Positions 62,860-64,000 of a stretch of 64,000 bases of DNA are shown here, piece by piece (positions within the stretch are counted from its first letter, which is position 1; the number at the start of each line of letters is the position of its first letter). The position numbers and the translations under genes are program-made. The notes beneath the pieces were generated by a model. It saw only the letters and a list, made by a program, of their open reading frames with translations, did not search any database and was not told the DNA's origin. Source of the DNA: Hyperoodon ampullatus (Eukaryota; Chordata; Mammalia; Artiodactyla; Ziphiidae); NCBI GenBank assembly GCA_949752795.1, contig CATKHW010000061.1:2356001-2420000 (forward strand), in the 5' to 3' direction.

Positions 62860-64000
62860 TTCCCACCGGTCAAAAGGGACATCCACAAAATGTGTAAGAA
62901 CAAGAAAGGCAAGACAGGCCCTGGAGAACAGGGAGCCTTGTTATGCTGATGGGCGGGATGTAAATTGCCAACTGCCTCTATGGAGGAGTGCATTCTGTTC
63001 CCTACAACAAGTAAAGAACAGAGCTACAGAGCCAAGGGCACTACCAGCCTAGGGAATATACCTTGGGAAAACTGAAAATCAATAAGACAGAGCCACCCCA
63101 AAATTTAGGGCTGCACTGCATACAAGGACCTCAACTTGGATACACCTTAAGTATCACTGAAAATATAAACATGGTTCAAAAAATTGTGGTACTTACGTAC
63201 GATGGAATATCCCTCAGCCATGAAATCAATGTCATAAGACCAGTAGCAGCAAAATGGGTGGATTCAGGTACGATGATTCTAAGTGAAATAAGTCACACAG
63301 AAAAAGAAACTTATCATAAGATATCACTTATGAAGATCCTGTAAACATGGCTACACTTGAACTGAGTTAGGAAAGAGAACAGTGTCTCACATTTAGAAAA
63401 CACTCTTATACCTGCTTAAGGGGGAAGGAGAGGTGGGGTGATGCATAAAACCAGAGTTTGATATAAGCACAGGTACCGTTCCAAAAAGCAACTATGGAAT
63501 AGACAAGACCTACACCTTCCTCAGTGAAAGGGACTCAAAACCCCATATTTCCCGCAGAGGAAAATATCTGACTAGTAAGAATCTTAAAACCTATGTATTG
63601 ATATGTCTCCGTAAGGGAATCAAGTGTGTCTAGACTGGCATAAACATGGCAGCGAGAATCAGCTCAAACCCACTATAAAAAGGAATTTCAAAAACAAAAC
63701 AAAAAAACTGGGAAATTCTTTACAATTCCTTCAGGGTCTCTGATGAAAGCTGGAATGACCCTATCTACAACGACAGCTGGATGTGGCATAAGGAGGGACA
63801 CTTGGGACTGAGACGATTGGTGAGATTTGGCGAGCAAATGCAGTCCCTTTAAAGCAATAATGCATGGCACCCATTCCATGGGTCCGAATTCTCCAGGTTG
63901 AAGGGAATATTACTACAGCTATAACATGTGCGGGAAACCTAGAGAACGGACACACTGTGAATACGAAAGGTTTCTAAAACTCAACGAATAGTCCCACTCC

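Larger units (their letters stand above)
1..64000 (+). repeat. Tandem satellite array, 1739-bp monomer (cetacean common satellite type)
   Basis: The whole window is head-to-tail copies of one monomer. I set the unit boundary at the recurring word ctcaccaaaa, which begins the window. Unit starts are 1739 bp apart in most cases; the exceptions are 1738, 1740, 1727 or 1726 and each traces to a visible small indel. All 37 copies point the same way and nothing is inserted between them. The internal L1 3' end and the ~1.7 kb length match what I recall of the common cetacean satellite, a heterochromatic component. The repeat structure is seen directly; the taxonomic assignment is from recalled knowledge. 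No protein-coding gene, structural RNA gene or intact transposon is visible. Confidence 0.95.
45141..64000 (+). repeat. Region of dimeric higher-order organisation (~3.48 kb)
   Basis: Alternate monomers resemble each other more than neighbours do. Units 27, 30 and 32 share caggatag, tatgtatag, caatgac and atgcacacc. Units 28, 31 and 33 share gctctccaaa, agggacac, gacacctatc, gaaccag and ccctaaaac in their 5' halves. Units 34 and 36 share ggtcaaagggg, ggatctc and cagcgaaag. Units 35 and 37 share ttttgtcctg, aagtggg and gcaatacaaag. Unit 29 breaks the alternation. Confidence 0.7.
62528..64000 (+). repeat. Satellite monomer 37 (partial, 1473 bp, runs off the window)
   Basis: Shares ttttgtcctg, aagtggg and the short hairpin with unit 35. 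Private ggcaaggagg, ttccggag, ccagcctagg, atcactgaaaat, aaaaagcaac, acaccttcc, atttggcgagc. Truncated by the window edge, not by a breakpoint. Confidence 0.97.

Noticed and set aside
1..64000. Recurrent short open frames (60-154 codons) on both strands, such as the minus-strand 104-codon frame at 1741-2055 and the 154-codon frame at 59053-59517
   Set aside because: They overlap one another on both strands and recur with the monomer period. They change length with single substitutions and show no recognisable domain. Apart from the ORF2 remnant, none corresponds to a known protein.
1..64000. CENP-B box (TTCG....A..CGGG pattern)
   Set aside because: The TTCG words I checked on the plus strand (acttcgacaatg, ggttcgcacagg) and the CCCG words for the other strand do not fit the core positions. 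I saw no match, so centromere identity is not supported by this motif.
1..64000. CRISPR array or other bacterial repeat system
   Set aside because: The repeats are 1.7 kb with no spacers, and the L1 content shows a mammalian genome.

Overview
The window is one uninterrupted tandem satellite array. It contains 36 complete head-to-tail monomers and one partial monomer, all in the same orientation, with a basic period of 1739 bp (range 1726-1740). There is no unique flanking DNA and no gene I can support. Short open frames occur on both strands of every monomer, but they are periodic by-products of the repeat. The monomer carries a degenerate mammalian LINE-1 3' end: ORF2 C-terminal region, 3' UTR and an A-rich tail. 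From recall, an L1-derived satellite of about 1.7 kb is the hallmark of the common cetacean satellite (work of Arnason and co-workers; Kapitonov, Holmquist and Jurka 1998 described L1 as the basic unit of cetacean heterochromatin satellites). I therefore read this as heterochromatin of a whale. The length fits the ~1.7 kb class (baleen whales and several toothed whales) better than the shorter ~1.58 kb class I recall for dolphins and relatives. No database search was possible.

Layout of one monomer, using unit 2 (1740-3478) as reference: a weakly L1-like segment (1740-1953); a 74-bp inverted repeat with no spacer (1954-2027); a well-aligned L1 ORF2/3' UTR segment (2037-2900) ending in an A-rich tail (2902-2919); and about 560 bp of unassigned sequence (2920-3478) with a purine-rich tract. 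The palindrome is present in all 37 monomers. It is perfect in 19, has one or two single-arm mismatches in 12, and has lost the same 12 central bases in 6. It appears to be an insertion inside the L1 sequence.

Layout of the array: units 1-7 (1-12172) are near-identical monomers with scattered variants. Units 8-13 contain a three-monomer segmental duplication (offset 5217 bp). Units 14-21 are dominated by the 12-bp-deleted subfamily (1726-1727 bp), interleaved with full-length copies. Units 22-26 are mosaics. From about 45 kb to the end the array is organised in alternating pairs (a dimeric higher-order pattern of about 3.48 kb), including a near-perfect 3477-bp tandem duplication at about 49.3-56.5 kb. 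Variants are shared in blocks that switch partners within monomers, as expected from unequal crossing over and gene conversion. Nothing here acts as a gene system; the interest lies in the palindrome, its central deletion and spread, and the higher-order organisation.
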